In this document: positions 28,068 to 37,539 of the stretch, in pieces | How positions within the stretch are numbered: the stretch's first letter is position 1 | Layout of the letters: each line of letters opens with the position of its first letter | Origin: Aliivibrio sp. S3MY1 | Lineage (GTDB): Bacteria; Pseudomonadota; Gammaproteobacteria; Enterobacterales; Vibrionaceae | Assembly: GCF_028765575.1 (NCBI RefSeq) | Contig: NZ_JARACO010000015.1 | Location: forward strand, 1-64,000 | Length of the DNA: 64,000 nt | Reading direction: 5' to 3' | Notes under the pieces: generated by a model | The model's input: only the letters and a program-made list of their open reading frames with translations | Database searches by the model: none | What the model was told of the DNA's origin: nothing | Program-made: the position numbers and the translations under genes

Positions 28068-28298
28068 TTAATCATTAATCCTGACTTGGTTAAATCCAAC
28101 CGCTAACGCACTTTTCGAAGCAGACTCTAGGTCCCTGTATTTCATCTCCCCACCTTTCATATCGGTAAGCAAAACAAGGCCTCCACGTACATTGCGAAAT
28201 TCAACAATCCAAGGGCCTTCAAGCATTACGGGCTCAATTACAGCTTCTACTAATTGCTCTTCTTGGTACATCAATTTTAATTCACTTAATGTCGTCAT
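28068..28298 (-). CDS. Small conserved protein of unknown function upstream of cysJ
   Basis: A 76-residue soluble protein starts at ATG 28298, which has AAGGA 7 nt upstream. The frame is open back to 28406, but the extra residues look like noncoding DNA. It is acidic with a beta-rich middle (GPWIVEFRNVRGGLVLLTDMKGGEMKYRDLESA) and a C-terminal helix then a strand (ALAVGFNQVRIND). I do not recognise a named family; I recall similar short proteins in vibrios, often mis-annotated. It stands on the same strand as cysJ, 133 bp upstream, and after the OMP gene's terminator. Confidence 0.6.
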   Translation of the reverse strand: MTTLSELKLMYQEEQLVEAVIEPVMLEGPWIVEFRNVRGGLVLLTDMKGGEMKYRDLESASKSALAVGFNQVRIND

Positions 28299-28383
28299 AA
28301 CTGCATCCTTACCAAATATGAATATCATAGTAATATCCATTCTATAAGCATGGTCAACAAATAAGGATTGAGCAAATTTAAAA

Positions 28384-28418
28384 TAAAAAAATAGCGACTC
28401 AGTCACCTGAATCGCTAT
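28384..28418 (-). terminator. Intrinsic terminator of the TIGR04219-like gene
   Basis: On the minus strand ATAGCGA plus TCAG pair with CTGA plus TCGCTAT around GTGA, with one mismatch on each side, followed by seven T. Confidence 0.9.
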
Positions 28419-28442
28419 CTTATTAACTTTTATTTATGTTGA

Positions 28443-29141
28443 TTAGAAATCAAATGACACGCCACCGAACCAGCCATCGACCATGACATTCGCTTGATCG
28501 CTATCAAATCCGTCAAAATACCCAAACTCATGATCCATTACGCGATAGCCTACTTTAAACTCAACATCTACCACAGCATCAACAGGAAGAATATACTTAA
28601 CCCCTGCTTGACCATCCAGCGTTCGAGTATCACTGCTGCTACCAAAATCGTATTGACCAAAAATGTGGAAGTTTGTGTTTGGGATATGCAGTGATGCATC
28701 AGCATACATATTCATTGCCGTTTCGCTAAAGCTTTGATCATGCGGTTGAGCTGAATTAACAGAGCCACCTTTATTGAATTCACCATTAGCAAACTGCGTT
28801 AGGGTTAAACCCACATCAAACTGAAGACCATTCGTGTCTAATAATTTGTAGTAACCTGTGTAGTCAATTTGATCGTACTCAAAACGATCCGCTTTTACTG
28901 GGGTATAACGCACTTTAACATTTGGTATATAAGCAAACGGGTGCTCAAAAGCGATTGAAAATGCTTGCGATGCATCTACATCATCTTTACGACTAGCACT
29001 ATCTTTAGAGCCTACTTTTGCATCAGGGAACCACGCATCAATTTCAACTTTAGTGGTAAATTCCTTCTCTGTTGAATGTGCAGGTAGTGCCAATACTAAG
29101 GCAGCCGAAGCAACAACAGTGGTAAGGGATAGTTTGTTCAT
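28443..29141 (-). CDS. TIGR04219-like outer-membrane beta-barrel protein
   Basis: This 232-residue protein has a signal peptide (about residues 1-23, PAHS). Alternating beta-strands run to the end and close in an aromatic final strand (VDGWFGGVSFDF), typical of small outer-membrane barrels. Blocks such as VEIDAWFPDAKVG, FAYIPNVKVRYTPV and YYKLLDTNGLQFDVGLTL resemble the TIGR04219 family of Vibrio and Shewanella, assigned from memory. The function is unknown. It lies about 120 bp downstream of dusA and has its own strong terminator. Confidence 0.75.
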   Translation of the reverse strand: MNKLSLTTVVASAALVLALPAHSTEKEFTTKVEIDAWFPDAKVGSKDSASRKDDVDASQAFSIAFEHPFAYIPNVKVRYTPVKADRFEYDQIDYTGYYKLLDTNGLQFDVGLTLTQFANGEFNKGGSVNSAQPHDQSFSETAMNMYADASLHIPNTNFHIFGQYDFGSSSDTRTLDGQAGVKYILPVDAVVDVEFKVGYRVMDHEFGYFDGFDSDQANVMVDGWFGGVSFDF

Positions 29142-29260
29142 GCGAAGTCTCCATTTGCGACGCTATTTGTTTCATATGCAGTAATAATAAACGATCTGGT
29201 TTATTTATGTACTTTCTTTTTTATTTTGATTAAATGCTATTTCAGTAAAGTTAAAAAAGC

Positions 29261-30247
29261 TTAAACATCTAACTCTGCTGGAATTTTAGCTAATGCCGCT
29301 TCAACCACTTCAATACCAGAACCTGGTTTGTGCGCATTTTCACTGATATAGCGGCGCCATTGGCGAGCACCCGGCATACTTTGGAATAAACCAAGCATAT
29401 GACGAGTAATATGACCAAGATGTGCTCCATTCTCTAATTGACGCTCAATGTATGGGTACATTGATTCTACAATTTCACGACGTTTTTTAATTGGCTTATC
29501 ACTACCAAATAACTGTTGATCGACTTCAGCTAATAAATATGGGCTCTGATACGCTTCACGACCAATCATCACACCATCCAAATGCGCTAAATGCTCTTTT
29601 GCTTCAGCCAGTGTTTTAATACCACCATTTACGGCAATCACTAACTGAGGAAAATCTTTTTTAATTTGATAGGCACGAGGGTAATCAAGCGGTGGAATTT
29701 CACGGTTTTCTTTCGGGCTTAAGCCACTCAGCCACGCTTTACGAGCATGAATAGTAAATTGATCACAACCACCCTTCTCATGAACCGTTGAAACGAATTT
29801 AGTTAAAAACTCATAGCTATCTTGGTCGTCAATACCAATGCGCGTTTTCACGGTCACTGGAATATCAACAACCGCTTTCATTTCAGCGATACACTCAGCA
29901 ACATGATCAGGCTCAGCCATTAAACAAGCACCAAAGCGACCATTTTGAACACGATCAGATGGACAGCCCACATTTAAATTTATTTCGTCATAACCACGTT
30001 CTGCTGCTAGTTTTGCACAATGAGCTAAATCTTTAACGTTTGAACCACCCAGTTGCAATGCCAGTGGATGCTCTTCTTCGTTATAGGCAAGAAAATCACC
30101 TTTACCGTGAATAATGGCACCAGTGGTTACCATCTCTGTGTACAACAAAGCATGTTCTGATAATTGACGATGAAAATAACGACAATGGCGATCCGTCCAA
30201 TCAAGCATAGGGGCAACGGAAAAGCGTTGTAGTGGGTAAGAGCTCAT
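29261..30247 (-). CDS. dusA: tRNA-dihydrouridine(20/20a) synthase DusA
   Basis: DusA reduces uridines 20 and 20a in the tRNA D-loop with FMN and NADPH. The N-terminal [18 protein letters not shown] and the catalytic motif [19 protein letters not shown] (with catalytic Cys) identify it. The tRNA-interacting segment [26 protein letters not shown] and the C-terminal helical part ([20 protein letters not shown]) are typical of DusA rather than DusB or DusC. It has 328 residues. It is divergent from zur with about 180 bp between. Confidence 0.94.
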   Translation of the reverse strand: MSSYPLQRFSVAPMLDWTDRHCRYFHRQLSEHALLYTEMVTTGAIIHGKGDFLAYNEEEHPLALQLGGSNVKDLAHCAKLAAERGYDEINLNVGCPSDRVQNGRFGACLMAEPDHVAECIAEMKAVVDIPVTVKTRIGIDDQDSYEFLTKFVSTVHEKGGCDQFTIHARKAWLSGLSPKENREIPPLDYPRAYQIKKDFPQLVIAVNGGIKTLAEAKEHLAHLDGVMIGREAYQSPYLLAEVDQQLFGSDKPIKKRREIVESMYPYIERQLENGAHLGHITRHMLGLFQSMPGARQWRRYISENAHKPGSGIEVVEAALAKIPAELDV

Positions 30248-30425
30248 AAATAAATTCGTTCAGTGATCAATACCGCAATTCTAACATAACCAGAACATAA
30301 ACAGCCAACCTATTACCATGATTAAATACCCTGTAAAAGCCCGAGATTCTGAAAAATAGTCACTAAAATATCTGAATAGTTATGTTAAACTTACGGATCT
30401 GTTCAGAAAAGAAGACATATAATCC

Positions 30426-30875
30426 TTGAATCGTACCCAAAAAGAAAAAGTTGAGCAATTATGCCAACAACGTGGCGTTAGATTAACCCCACAACGATTA
30501 ACTGTTTTAGAACTAATTGTTACCTACCAAGGTGCCATTAGTGCTTATGATCTTTTAGAACAATTAAAAAAAATAGAACCGCAGGCAAAACCCCCGACAA
30601 TTTATCGCGCCTTAGATTTTTTGGTTACTCAAGGTTTTGTCCATAAGGTTGAATCAATAAATAGTTACATTGCTTGTTGTGTGATTGGTGAACACGCCCA
30701 TTTTTCACAATTATTCATCTGTCGCACTTGCGATGATGTTGTAGAGTTCCATGATATAAAAATTACAGAGCAGCTAACCAAGCATGCTGAGCAAATTGGA
30801 TTTTCTGTTGAGAACCATATTGTTGAAACTCATGGTACCTGCAAAGCTTGTTTAACTAGCGATAATAAACATTAA
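30426..30875 (+). CDS. zur: Zinc uptake regulator Zur (Fur family)
   Basis: Zur is the zinc-responsive repressor of zinc uptake genes. This 149-residue Fur-family protein has a winged helix (RLTPQRLTVLELI, ISAYDLL, PPTIYRALDFLVTQGFVHKVES) and the Zur-type cysteine pairs CRTCDD and CKAC that hold the structural zinc. The DNA-recognition block and the KPPTIYRALDFL stretch match E. coli Zur rather than Fur. Translation starts with TTG at 30426; no ATG is in frame before the conserved part. It is followed by cheX after 20 bp. The likely target in this window is the boxed promoter at 7480-7508. Confidence 0.93.
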   Translation: MNRTQKEKVEQLCQQRGVRLTPQRLTVLELIVTYQGAISAYDLLEQLKKIEPQAKPPTIYRALDFLVTQGFVHKVESINSYIACCVIGEHAHFSQLFICRTCDDVVEFHDIKITEQLTKHAEQIGFSVENHIVETHGTCKACLTSDNKH

Positions 30876-30895
30876 TTTGAAGGACACTATTTACC

Positions 30896-31357
30896 ATGCG
30901 CGCTGAATTTGTAAACCCATTCTTAGCTTCACTGATGAATGTACTTAAAACGATGGCTTCGATGGAATTGAAACCACAAAAACCTCGTATTAAAAAAGAC
31001 GAAGTTGCTCGTGGTGATGTTTCAGGTTTAATAGGCATGGTCGCTCCACAAAGTAAGGGCTCAATGTCGATTACTTTTGATGAGCAGCTTGCTCTGCAAA
31101 TCATGCAAAATATGTTGGGTGAGCGCCCAAACAGTATCAATGAAGAAGTTACTGACATGGTAGGTGAAATCACCAATATGGTTACTGGTGGTGCTAAGCG
31201 CATTCTTTCTGAAAGTGGTTTTGAATTTAGCATGGCAACACCTATGGTTGTTTCTGGTAAAGGCCATACGATTACTCATAAATGCGATGGTGCGATTATT
31301 ATCATGCCATTTACTTCTGAATGGGGTAATGCGTTTATTGAGATCTGTTTTGAGTAA
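30896..31357 (+). CDS. Chemotaxis protein CheX (CheC/CheX-family phosphatase)
   Basis: This 153-residue soluble protein has the single-domain CheX layout. The phosphatase consensus (E..N, here EITN in VGEITNMVTGGAKR, about residue 88) is followed by a matching second half (GKGHTITHKCDGAIIIMPF). CheX dephosphorylates CheY-P. The protein stands alone, with no che or flagellar genes nearby. It starts 20 bp after zur and may be transcribed with it. The pairing with zur is an observation without an obvious functional reason. Confidence 0.8.
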   Translation: MRAEFVNPFLASLMNVLKTMASMELKPQKPRIKKDEVARGDVSGLIGMVAPQSKGSMSITFDEQLALQIMQNMLGERPNSINEEVTDMVGEITNMVTGGAKRILSESGFEFSMATPMVVSGKGHTITHKCDGAIIIMPFTSEWGNAFIEICFE

Positions 31358-31359
31358 CA

Positions 31360-31417
31360 GAGACTAGAGACTAGAGACTAGAGACTAGAGACTAGAACGC
31401 TGCGCTTCTATAAGAGA
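31360..31417 (+). repeat. 5-copy heptad array plus conserved 19-nt core after cheX
   Basis: Five tandem 7-bp units (GAGACTA, 31360-31394) begin 2 bp after the cheX stop. The core CGCTGCGCTTCTATAAGAG (31398-31416) follows directly. The same array-plus-core occurs in inverse orientation at 56782-56838 with a one-base change in the core (CGCTTCG...). Confidence 0.85.
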
Positions 31418-31448
31418 AAAAGCAAGAGCTAGGATCCAGGAAATGATG

Positions 31449-31479
31449 GAGGTTGATATTTAGGTATCAGCCTTTTTTA
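31449..31479 (+). terminator. Terminator after cheX, part of a repeat module
   Basis: AGGTTGATA (31450-31458) pairs with TATCAGCCT (31465-31473), one G-U included, followed by a T-run. The flanking bases CAGGAAATGATGGAGGTTGATAT match those after the leuD array at 48243-48264 with few changes. Confidence 0.75.
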
Positions 31480-31501
31480 TTGCCTGTAATATCGATAAAT
31501 A

Positions 31502-31681
31502 ATACCAATCCGGATAAGTAGTTGACCAGATAATTACGTAGGAAAAATCGATTAGAGCAAGGCATAAATTGTAGTAACTAGTGGCTCTAATTACACCTAA
31601 TTTTTTGCAATAGAAAAGCATAACGCAGCTATAATCGATTTTAACAAGTAAGAATGATCAAATATTTATGTGGATTGGTAT
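31502..31681. mobile_element. MITE-like inverted-repeat element, about 180 bp
   Basis: Perfect 10-bp terminal inverted repeats ATACCAATCC (31502-31511) and GGATTGGTAT (31672-31681) bound the element. The similarity continues inward as an imperfect inverted repeat of at least 45 bp, including AAAATCGATTA on both arms. There is no open reading frame. It resembles a family of non-autonomous elements that I recall as common in the Vibrionaceae. A target-site duplication is not clear. Confidence 0.75.
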
Positions 31682-31685
31682 CAAT

Positions 31686-31716
31686 ACAAAAAGAGCCGAC
31701 CGAAGTCAGCTCTTTT
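31686..31716 (-). terminator. Intrinsic terminator of pgi
   Basis: On the minus strand AAAAGAGCtGAC pairs with GTCgGCTCTTTT around a TTCG tetraloop, then runs into T. The MITE-like element lies immediately beyond it. Confidence 0.92.
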
Positions 31717-31742
31717 AATTAATAAATTTTATAACTTAACGA

Positions 31743-33395
31743 TTAAGCTTTGTATGCTTTAAATGCGTTGATTAAGCCGTTAGTTGAACTGTCGTGAGAC
31801 GTTACTGCTTTATCGTCAGCCAGTTCAGGAAGAATTTGGTTAGCCAGTTGCTTACCAAGCTCTACGCCCCATTGATCAAAGCTGAAGATGTTCCAAATCA
31901 CACCTTGTACGAAGATTTTGTGTTCGTACATTGCAATCAAGTTACCTAATGTTTTAGGTGTTACTTGTTTAACTAAGATAGAGTTTGTTGGGCGGTTACC
32001 AGCAAATACTTTAAATGCAACTAACTCCGCCATTTCTACTTCTGTTTTACCAGCTGCTGCAAATTCTGCACGAACCGTCTCTTCTGTTTTACCAAATGCT
32101 AACGCTTCTGTTTGCGCAAAGAAGTTAGACATTAGTTTTTGGTGATGATCACCCACTTGATTGTGGCTAATGGCAGGTGCAATAAAGTCACAAGGAATTA
32201 ATTTTGTACCTTGGTGGATCAATTGATAGAACGCGTGTTGACCATTTGTACCAGGTTCACCCCAAATGATTGGACCCGTTTGATAATCAACTGGGTTACC
32301 GTTACGGTCTACACATTTACCATTTGATTCCATGTTGCCTTGTTGGAAGTACGCAGCAAAACGATGTAGATACTGATCGTATGGAAGAATTGATTCTGAT
32401 TCAGCACCGTGGAAGTTGTTATACCATAGGCCAATAAGTGCAAGAATAACAGGCACGTTATTTTCAAGCTCAGTAGTAGCAAAATGGTTATCCACTTCAT
32501 GAGCACCGTCAAGAAGCTCAACAAAGTGATCAAAACCAACCGCTAGTGCAATTGAAAGACCGATTGCTGACCATAGAGAATAACGACCACCAACCCAATC
32601 CCAGAATTCAAACATATTATCAGTATCAATACCAAACTCAGATACAGACTGTGCATTTGTTGATAGTGCAGCAAAGTGCTTAGCAACGTGTGCTTGATCG
32701 CCAGCTTCAGCAAGGAACCAATCACGAGCACTGTGTGCATTTGTCATTGTTTCTTGGGTTGTGAATGTTTTCGATGCGATTAAAAACAGCGTTGTTTCTG
32801 GATTTAGTGGCTTCAGCGTTTCAACAATGTGTGTACCATCTACGTTTGAAACAAAGTGCATGTTTAAGCGTGTTTTGTATGGTGCTAACGCTTCAGAAAC
32901 CATGTAAGGGCCAAGATCTGAGCCGCCGATACCGATGTTTACGATATCCGTAATTTCTTTACCTGTGTAACCTTTCCACTCACCAGAAATCAAACGTTCA
33001 GTGAAAGCTTTCATTTTTTCTAATACCGCATTTACCGCAGGCATTACGTCTTCACCATCAACAATTACCGGCGTATTGCTGCGGTTACGAAGCGCGGTAT
33101 GAAGTACTGAACGATCTTCGGTTTTATTGATTTTCTCACCGTTAAACATCGCTTTAATTGCTGAAGACAATTCCGTCTGCTCTGCTAATGCGAACAATTT
33201 TTCCATTGTTTCTTCGGTAACTAAGTTTTTAGAGAAATCCACTAGAATGTCTTGGCCAAACGTCGTTGAAAATTTATCAAAACGTTGTGCATCCGCAGCG
33301 AATAGATCAGATAGGCTGAAATCTTGTGCTGTTTCAAAGTGTGCAGTTAAGTCTGCCCACGCTTGAGTTTCTGTTGGGTTGATGTTTTTTAACAT
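31743..33395 (-). CDS. pgi: Glucose-6-phosphate isomerase Pgi
   Basis: Pgi interconverts glucose-6-phosphate and fructose-6-phosphate in glycolysis and gluconeogenesis. The 550 residues (549 in E. coli) carry the PGI signatures [14 protein letters not shown] (about 150-163), [33 protein letters not shown] and, near the C-terminus, the active-site helix and [18 protein letters not shown]. It is monocistronic, with a TTCG terminator downstream. The 237 bp upstream hold an AT-rich promoter region in which I saw no certain operator. Confidence 0.96.
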   Translation of the reverse strand: MLKNINPTETQAWADLTAHFETAQDFSLSDLFAADAQRFDKFSTTFGQDILVDFSKNLVTEETMEKLFALAEQTELSSAIKAMFNGEKINKTEDRSVLHTALRNRSNTPVIVDGEDVMPAVNAVLEKMKAFTERLISGEWKGYTGKEITDIVNIGIGGSDLGPYMVSEALAPYKTRLNMHFVSNVDGTHIVETLKPLNPETTLFLIASKTFTTQETMTNAHSARDWFLAEAGDQAHVAKHFAALSTNAQSVSEFGIDTDNMFEFWDWVGGRYSLWSAIGLSIALAVGFDHFVELLDGAHEVDNHFATTELENNVPVILALIGLWYNNFHGAESESILPYDQYLHRFAAYFQQGNMESNGKCVDRNGNPVDYQTGPIIWGEPGTNGQHAFYQLIHQGTKLIPCDFIAPAISHNQVGDHHQKLMSNFFAQTEALAFGKTEETVRAEFAAAGKTEVEMAELVAFKVFAGNRPTNSILVKQVTPKTLGNLIAMYEHKIFVQGVIWNIFSFDQWGVELGKQLANQILPELADDKAVTSHDSSTNGLINAFKAYKA

Positions 33396-33597
33396 GGTAA
33401 AAATATCCCGTGTAATATACTTGTTGGCTCAAAAGTGAATTTCTGAACGCCCCGTTTATACGAATCTAAAAATTGGTGCTCGGTATTATTTAGTGAGCTT
33501 TATATTTAGGTATTATGACCAAAACTACGCTCACCCTTTTTGAGTTAGGTCACATTTAAACTTCTAGCGGTGAACATTATCTCTATCAAAACTACGG

Positions 33598-33609
33598 AAC
33601 ACTAGTGTT
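33598..33609. repeat. 12-bp perfect palindrome between the Omp85 gene and pgi
   Basis: AACACTAGTGTT is a perfect palindrome, 24 bp beyond the stop of the Omp85-like gene. It could be an operator for pgi or a weak 3' hairpin. Confidence 0.4.
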
Positions 33610-33632
33610 GAGATCGTTTTTCTTTATAAATA

Positions 33633-34868
33633 CTAAAATGGTTGATTAATCATAACTCTAAAGACGCTTTCTTCACTGCCTTTAGACATTTCAGTTCGAA
33701 CAACAATGCCTTCGACTTGAAAGCGTATTGCACCACCCGCACTCCATTTCATCTCTTCATGTAATGTTGATAGTAAAAACTCATCCGCGACTCGACCTAC
33801 ATCAATAAAAGCCACCCATTGCCACCAAGGCACGTCATAAAGATTAAAGATAGGCCACTCTTCCAAAGGTTGCCAATCAGGCATAACTCGGTATTCCGCT
33901 GAGTAATGAATGGCAGAGCGACCATGGAAACGCCCACTACTATAGCTTCTTAATCTATATAATCCACCCAGTTTTATGCCTGCATATTCTGGTGGTTGAT
34001 GAGCATTATCTTGCCAGCTAGGCGTATCAGCAATATAGAAATCGAGTGCTAATACTTGCTTATTTATGATGTCACCTAAATTGCCAAAATCAAAAAATGT
34101 ACTTTGTTGAAACTCCCATGTCCACCACTCTTCTTGCGTATTGGTTTTTGGTGAGTAGGTAAAATCTAATTCTGTTCGCGAACCATGCGTTGTGTTTCTT
34201 ATGCTATTTCGATTATCCCAATCTAGGTTAACTTTCATCCCCCAGTTAGACTCAGGTTCATTCCAACCAGCCACATCAGAAAATGTGCGAGAATAATAAA
34301 AAGGACTCAGTTCAATGCTCGACACACCACTTTCTAATGGATTAAAACCTTTTACTTTTCTCTCTGGAAGATAAGAGGCTCTTGCTCCAATCGTCTTTGC
34401 ATTACCAATAGGTAAGATATAATTAGCACTTAAATGATATTGAGCTTCAACACTGTCGGTAAAAACGTCTTCGTTTACAGTAGAGCTGTTGCTACCTGCA
34501 GCCCCTAGGTAATAATACATCTCTTTAAAATTAGCATTATACGCATTAACACCAACCAGCCATGAATGACCAATTTGAAAGTTATTAGCAGACAAATAGG
34601 TCATGTAAGACCCTTTGGTTGAGTAGAGTCCTGCTGCAAATAATGTCGCTTGAGGTTGGCCTACCCCCTTCATTACAGCGGCTGCGCCTATCGTAGTCCC
34701 TAAGATCTCTGACGAGAACAGGAAAGGAACGGCTGAGGTTTCAGGTAATGAGGTTGGCCAAATATCGTCTTTGGCAAACGCATCACTCAAAAAGGAAAAA
34801 GGCAAAATAAGAAAAAGCGCTAAACCAGTAGCGCTTTTAAGTGAAAACAAATTCAAAGTAGTTCTCAT
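33633..34868 (-). CDS. Omp85-like outer-membrane barrel (BamA/TamA family, no POTRA domain)
   Basis: This 411-residue protein has a signal peptide (about residues 1-32, ending AFA). A beta-barrel follows directly, ending in an aromatic strand (SVFRVMINQPF). The C-terminal bacterial surface antigen domain is recognisable (GLYRLRSYSSGRFHGRSAIHYSAEYR, an R(F/Y)HG-type motif, then WQWVAFIDVGRVAD). There are no POTRA repeats, unlike BamA or TamA. Such short Omp85-like proteins are often linked to phospholipases or enzymes; the substrate is unknown. Its start overlaps the alr stop (TAATG), so the two genes are coupled; that pairing is not explained. Confidence 0.75.
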   Translation of the reverse strand: MRTTLNLFSLKSATGLALFLILPFSFLSDAFAKDDIWPTSLPETSAVPFLFSSEILGTTIGAAAVMKGVGQPQATLFAAGLYSTKGSYMTYLSANNFQIGHSWLVGVNAYNANFKEMYYYLGAAGSNSSTVNEDVFTDSVEAQYHLSANYILPIGNAKTIGARASYLPERKVKGFNPLESGVSSIELSPFYYSRTFSDVAGWNEPESNWGMKVNLDWDNRNSIRNTTHGSRTELDFTYSPKTNTQEEWWTWEFQQSTFFDFGNLGDIINKQVLALDFYIADTPSWQDNAHQPPEYAGIKLGGLYRLRSYSSGRFHGRSAIHYSAEYRVMPDWQPLEEWPIFNLYDVPWWQWVAFIDVGRVADEFLLSTLHEEMKWSAGGAIRFQVEGIVVRTEMSKGSEESVFRVMINQPF

Positions 34869-35950
34869 TAAATATATTGCATCTGCACTCGTGATGTTAG
34901 TTTTGTCACTAACTCATAAGCAATCGTTCCTATGTGTTCTGCAACTTCTTCTGCCGGAAGATCTCGTCCCCACAAAACAGCTTCATCACCCACGTTATCT
35001 TGAGCATCAGGCCCTAGATTAACAGTAAGCATATCCATAGACACTCGACCTGCGATTGATACCTTGCGTCCATTAACTAAAACCGGCGTGCCATTAGGTG
35101 CAGCAATAGGATAACCATCACCATAACCAATTGCGATCACTCCAATTTTAGTATCTCGTTCACTGGTCCACATTGCGCCATAACCCACACTTTCACCTGC
35201 TTTTACATCACGAACCGCGATCAAATGAGAGGTAAGGGTCATGGTAGGCAAATAACCTAACTCTTGTGCTGATTGATTAGCAAAAGGAGAAACACCATAC
35301 ATAATAATACCCGGTCTAACCCAATCTAATTGGCTATCAGGCCATGCCAGTAACCCAGCAGAAGCGGCGAGCGAGCGCTCACCTTGGCAACCATCCGTTA
35401 ATGACATAAAGGTTTCTATTTGCTTGTTGGTTATCGGATTATCTAATTCATCCGCACAACCAAAATGACTCATGTAACGCAGTGGTTTCGCGACATTTTT
35501 ACATGCATGCAAACGGTCAACATACTCTTGATATTCTTCTGGGCGAATACCTAAACGATGCATTCCTGAATCCACTTTTAGCCAAACAACTACTGGGCCT
35601 TCAAGTTCAGCACTTTCCAGTGCTTCTAATTGCTCTTTACAATGTACCGCGGTCTGAATGTTGTTTGCGACCAAAATAGGTAAGTCACCAGCAGAGTAAA
35701 AACCCTCAAGTAACAGTACTTGTTTAACGATACCACCAGCTCGAAGTTGTAATGCTTCTTCTATACGAGCAACACCAAAGGCATCAGCATCCTGTGCGCC
35801 TTTTGCTATATTCAGTAACCCATGGCCATAACCATTTGCTTTAACAACAGCAAGAAGCTTACTGTTTGGCGCTTGTTGTTTAATCTTTTGCAAATTATGT
35901 GCTAACGCTGACATATCAACTTGGGCAGCCGCCGCTTTCATATAGCTCAT
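34868..35950 (-). CDS. alr: Alanine racemase Alr
   Basis: Alr is a PLP enzyme that makes D-alanine for peptidoglycan. The PLP lysine lies in [11 protein letters not shown] (Lys37 with this start). The catalytic tyrosine region [13 protein letters not shown], the substrate loop MHRLGI and the C-terminal [10 protein letters not shown] and GRVSMDM identify it. The frame is open back to 35998, but AAGG lies 8 nt upstream of ATG 35950, directly after the dnaB stop at 35961, giving 360 residues (359 in E. coli). The dnaB-alr order is conserved in gammaproteobacteria. Confidence 0.95.
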   Translation of the reverse strand: MSYMKAAAAQVDMSALAHNLQKIKQQAPNSKLLAVVKANGYGHGLLNIAKGAQDADAFGVARIEEALQLRAGGIVKQVLLLEGFYSAGDLPILVANNIQTAVHCKEQLEALESAELEGPVVVWLKVDSGMHRLGIRPEEYQEYVDRLHACKNVAKPLRYMSHFGCADELDNPITNKQIETFMSLTDGCQGERSLAASAGLLAWPDSQLDWVRPGIIMYGVSPFANQSAQELGYLPTMTLTSHLIAVRDVKAGESVGYGAMWTSERDTKIGVIAIGYGDGYPIAAPNGTPVLVNGRKVSIAGRVSMDMLTVNLGPDAQDNVGDEAVLWGRDLPAEEVAEHIGTIAYELVTKLTSRVQMQYI

Positions 35951-35960
35951 ACTATTTGCC

Positions 35961-37358
35961 TTATTCATCATCAAACGCAGGACCTGCGTAATTATCAAAG
36001 CGTGAAAATTGTCCTTGGAATGTCAGGCTTACTGAGCCGATTGGACCGTTACGTTGCTTACCTAAAATAATTTCAGCAATGCCTTTACGATTACTCTCAG
36101 GGTTATAAACCTCATCACGGTAAATAAACATGATTAAATCGGCATCTTGCTCGATCGCTCCAGATTCACGAAGATCCGAGTTAATTGGGCGTTTATCGGC
36201 ACGTTGCTCTAGGGAACGGTTCAACTGAGACAGTGCAACCACTGGTACATTCAATTCTTTCGCCAGTGCTTTTAAAGAACGAGAAATCTCAGAAATTTCT
36301 TGAGTACGGTTGTCTTGTAAACCAGGAACTCGCATTAATTGAAGGTAATCGACCATGATCATACTTAGACCACCCGCTTCACGAGCCACACGACGAGCGC
36401 GTGAACGTAATTCAGTTGGCGTCAAACCTGAACTGTCATCGATGTACATGTTTTTCTTTTGCGTCAAAATGCCCATCGTAGACGAAATACGAGCCCAATC
36501 TTCATCATCTAACTGACCGGTACGAATTTTAGTTTGGTCAACACGAGACATCGAAGCCAGCATACGCATCATCAATTGTTCGGCGGGCATCTCGAGAGAG
36601 AAAATAAGCACTGGCTTATCTTGGTCCATGGCCGCATTTTCACATAAGTTCATCGCGAAGGTTGTTTTACCCATCGATGGACGTGCTGCAACAATGATTA
36701 AATCTGAGCCTTGAAGGCCTGCCGTTTTTTTATTTAAATCAGTAAACCCAGTCGATACCCCAGTGACACCATCTTGCGGTGTTTGGTATAAAATCTCGAT
36801 ACGCTCTAACGTTTTCTCTAAAATCGAATCGACACTTTGTGGGCCTTCATTTTCTGTTGTACGCTCTTCTGCAATAGCAAATACTTTACTCTCTGCCATA
36901 TCCAATAAATCTTCAGAAGTACGTCCTTGAGGATCATAACCCGCATCGGCAATTTCGTTTGCTACACCGATAAGATTACGTACCATGGCTCGCTCACGAA
37001 CAATATCCGCATACGCATTAATGTTCGCCGCACTTGGGGTGTTTTTGGCCAAATCAGCCAGATAAGCAAACCCACCAACAGAGTCTAATTTCTCATGGCG
37101 CTCAAGATGCTCAGATAAGGTAATTAAATCCAGAGGATTACTGTTTTCTAGGATGGATTTGATTGACTCAAAAATGAGTCGATGTGGTCTACTGTAAAAA
37201 TCTCCGGCTACGACTTTTTCAGCAACCGTATCCCAACGCTCATTATCAAGTAACAGACCACCAAGTACAGATTGCTCCGCCTCTAATGAATGCGGTGGTA
37301 CTTTTAACGCATCAACTTGTGCATCGTGTTTACGGTTTTGATTTCGATTATCGGCCAT
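35961..37358 (-). CDS. dnaB: Replicative DNA helicase DnaB
   Basis: DnaB is the hexameric fork helicase. An N-terminal DnaB_N helical domain (about 15-120, [17 protein letters not shown]) is followed by a RecA-like ATPase domain with Walker [10 protein letters not shown] (about 215-223), Walker B region IMVDYLQLM and the motor motifs [23 protein letters not shown] and KQRNGPIG. It is 465 residues (471 in E. coli), uninterrupted by any intein. It precedes alr, with a 10-bp gap to the preferred alr start. It is divergent from the DUF481 gene. Confidence 0.97.
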   Translation of the reverse strand: MADNRNQNRKHDAQVDALKVPPHSLEAEQSVLGGLLLDNERWDTVAEKVVAGDFYSRPHRLIFESIKSILENSNPLDLITLSEHLERHEKLDSVGGFAYLADLAKNTPSAANINAYADIVRERAMVRNLIGVANEIADAGYDPQGRTSEDLLDMAESKVFAIAEERTTENEGPQSVDSILEKTLERIEILYQTPQDGVTGVSTGFTDLNKKTAGLQGSDLIIVAARPSMGKTTFAMNLCENAAMDQDKPVLIFSLEMPAEQLMMRMLASMSRVDQTKIRTGQLDDEDWARISSTMGILTQKKNMYIDDSSGLTPTELRSRARRVAREAGGLSMIMVDYLQLMRVPGLQDNRTQEISEISRSLKALAKELNVPVVALSQLNRSLEQRADKRPINSDLRESGAIEQDADLIMFIYRDEVYNPESNRKGIAEIILGKQRNGPIGSVSLTFQGQFSRFDNYAGPAFDDE

Positions 37359-37539
37359 TACTGCTTTTCACCATCCTAAATTTAGCCTTACATTATAACC
37401 AAAAGAAATTGGGATGAAATAACTATCCGTGTATCTCCTGATAACCTTTCGCAAAATAAAGATTTTGACTCAAATTTAACTCATCAATCAGAGAAAACAT
37501 CTATACTATCCGTCCTCTTTATTCTTTTGAGATTGATAC

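Noticed and set aside
31502-31681. Complete insertion sequence
   Set aside because: The element is about 180 bp with no transposase frame, so only a non-autonomous element can be claimed.
35961-37358. Intein in DnaB
   Set aside because: DnaB is often an intein host, but the frame is 465 residues with no insertion in the ATPase motifs.
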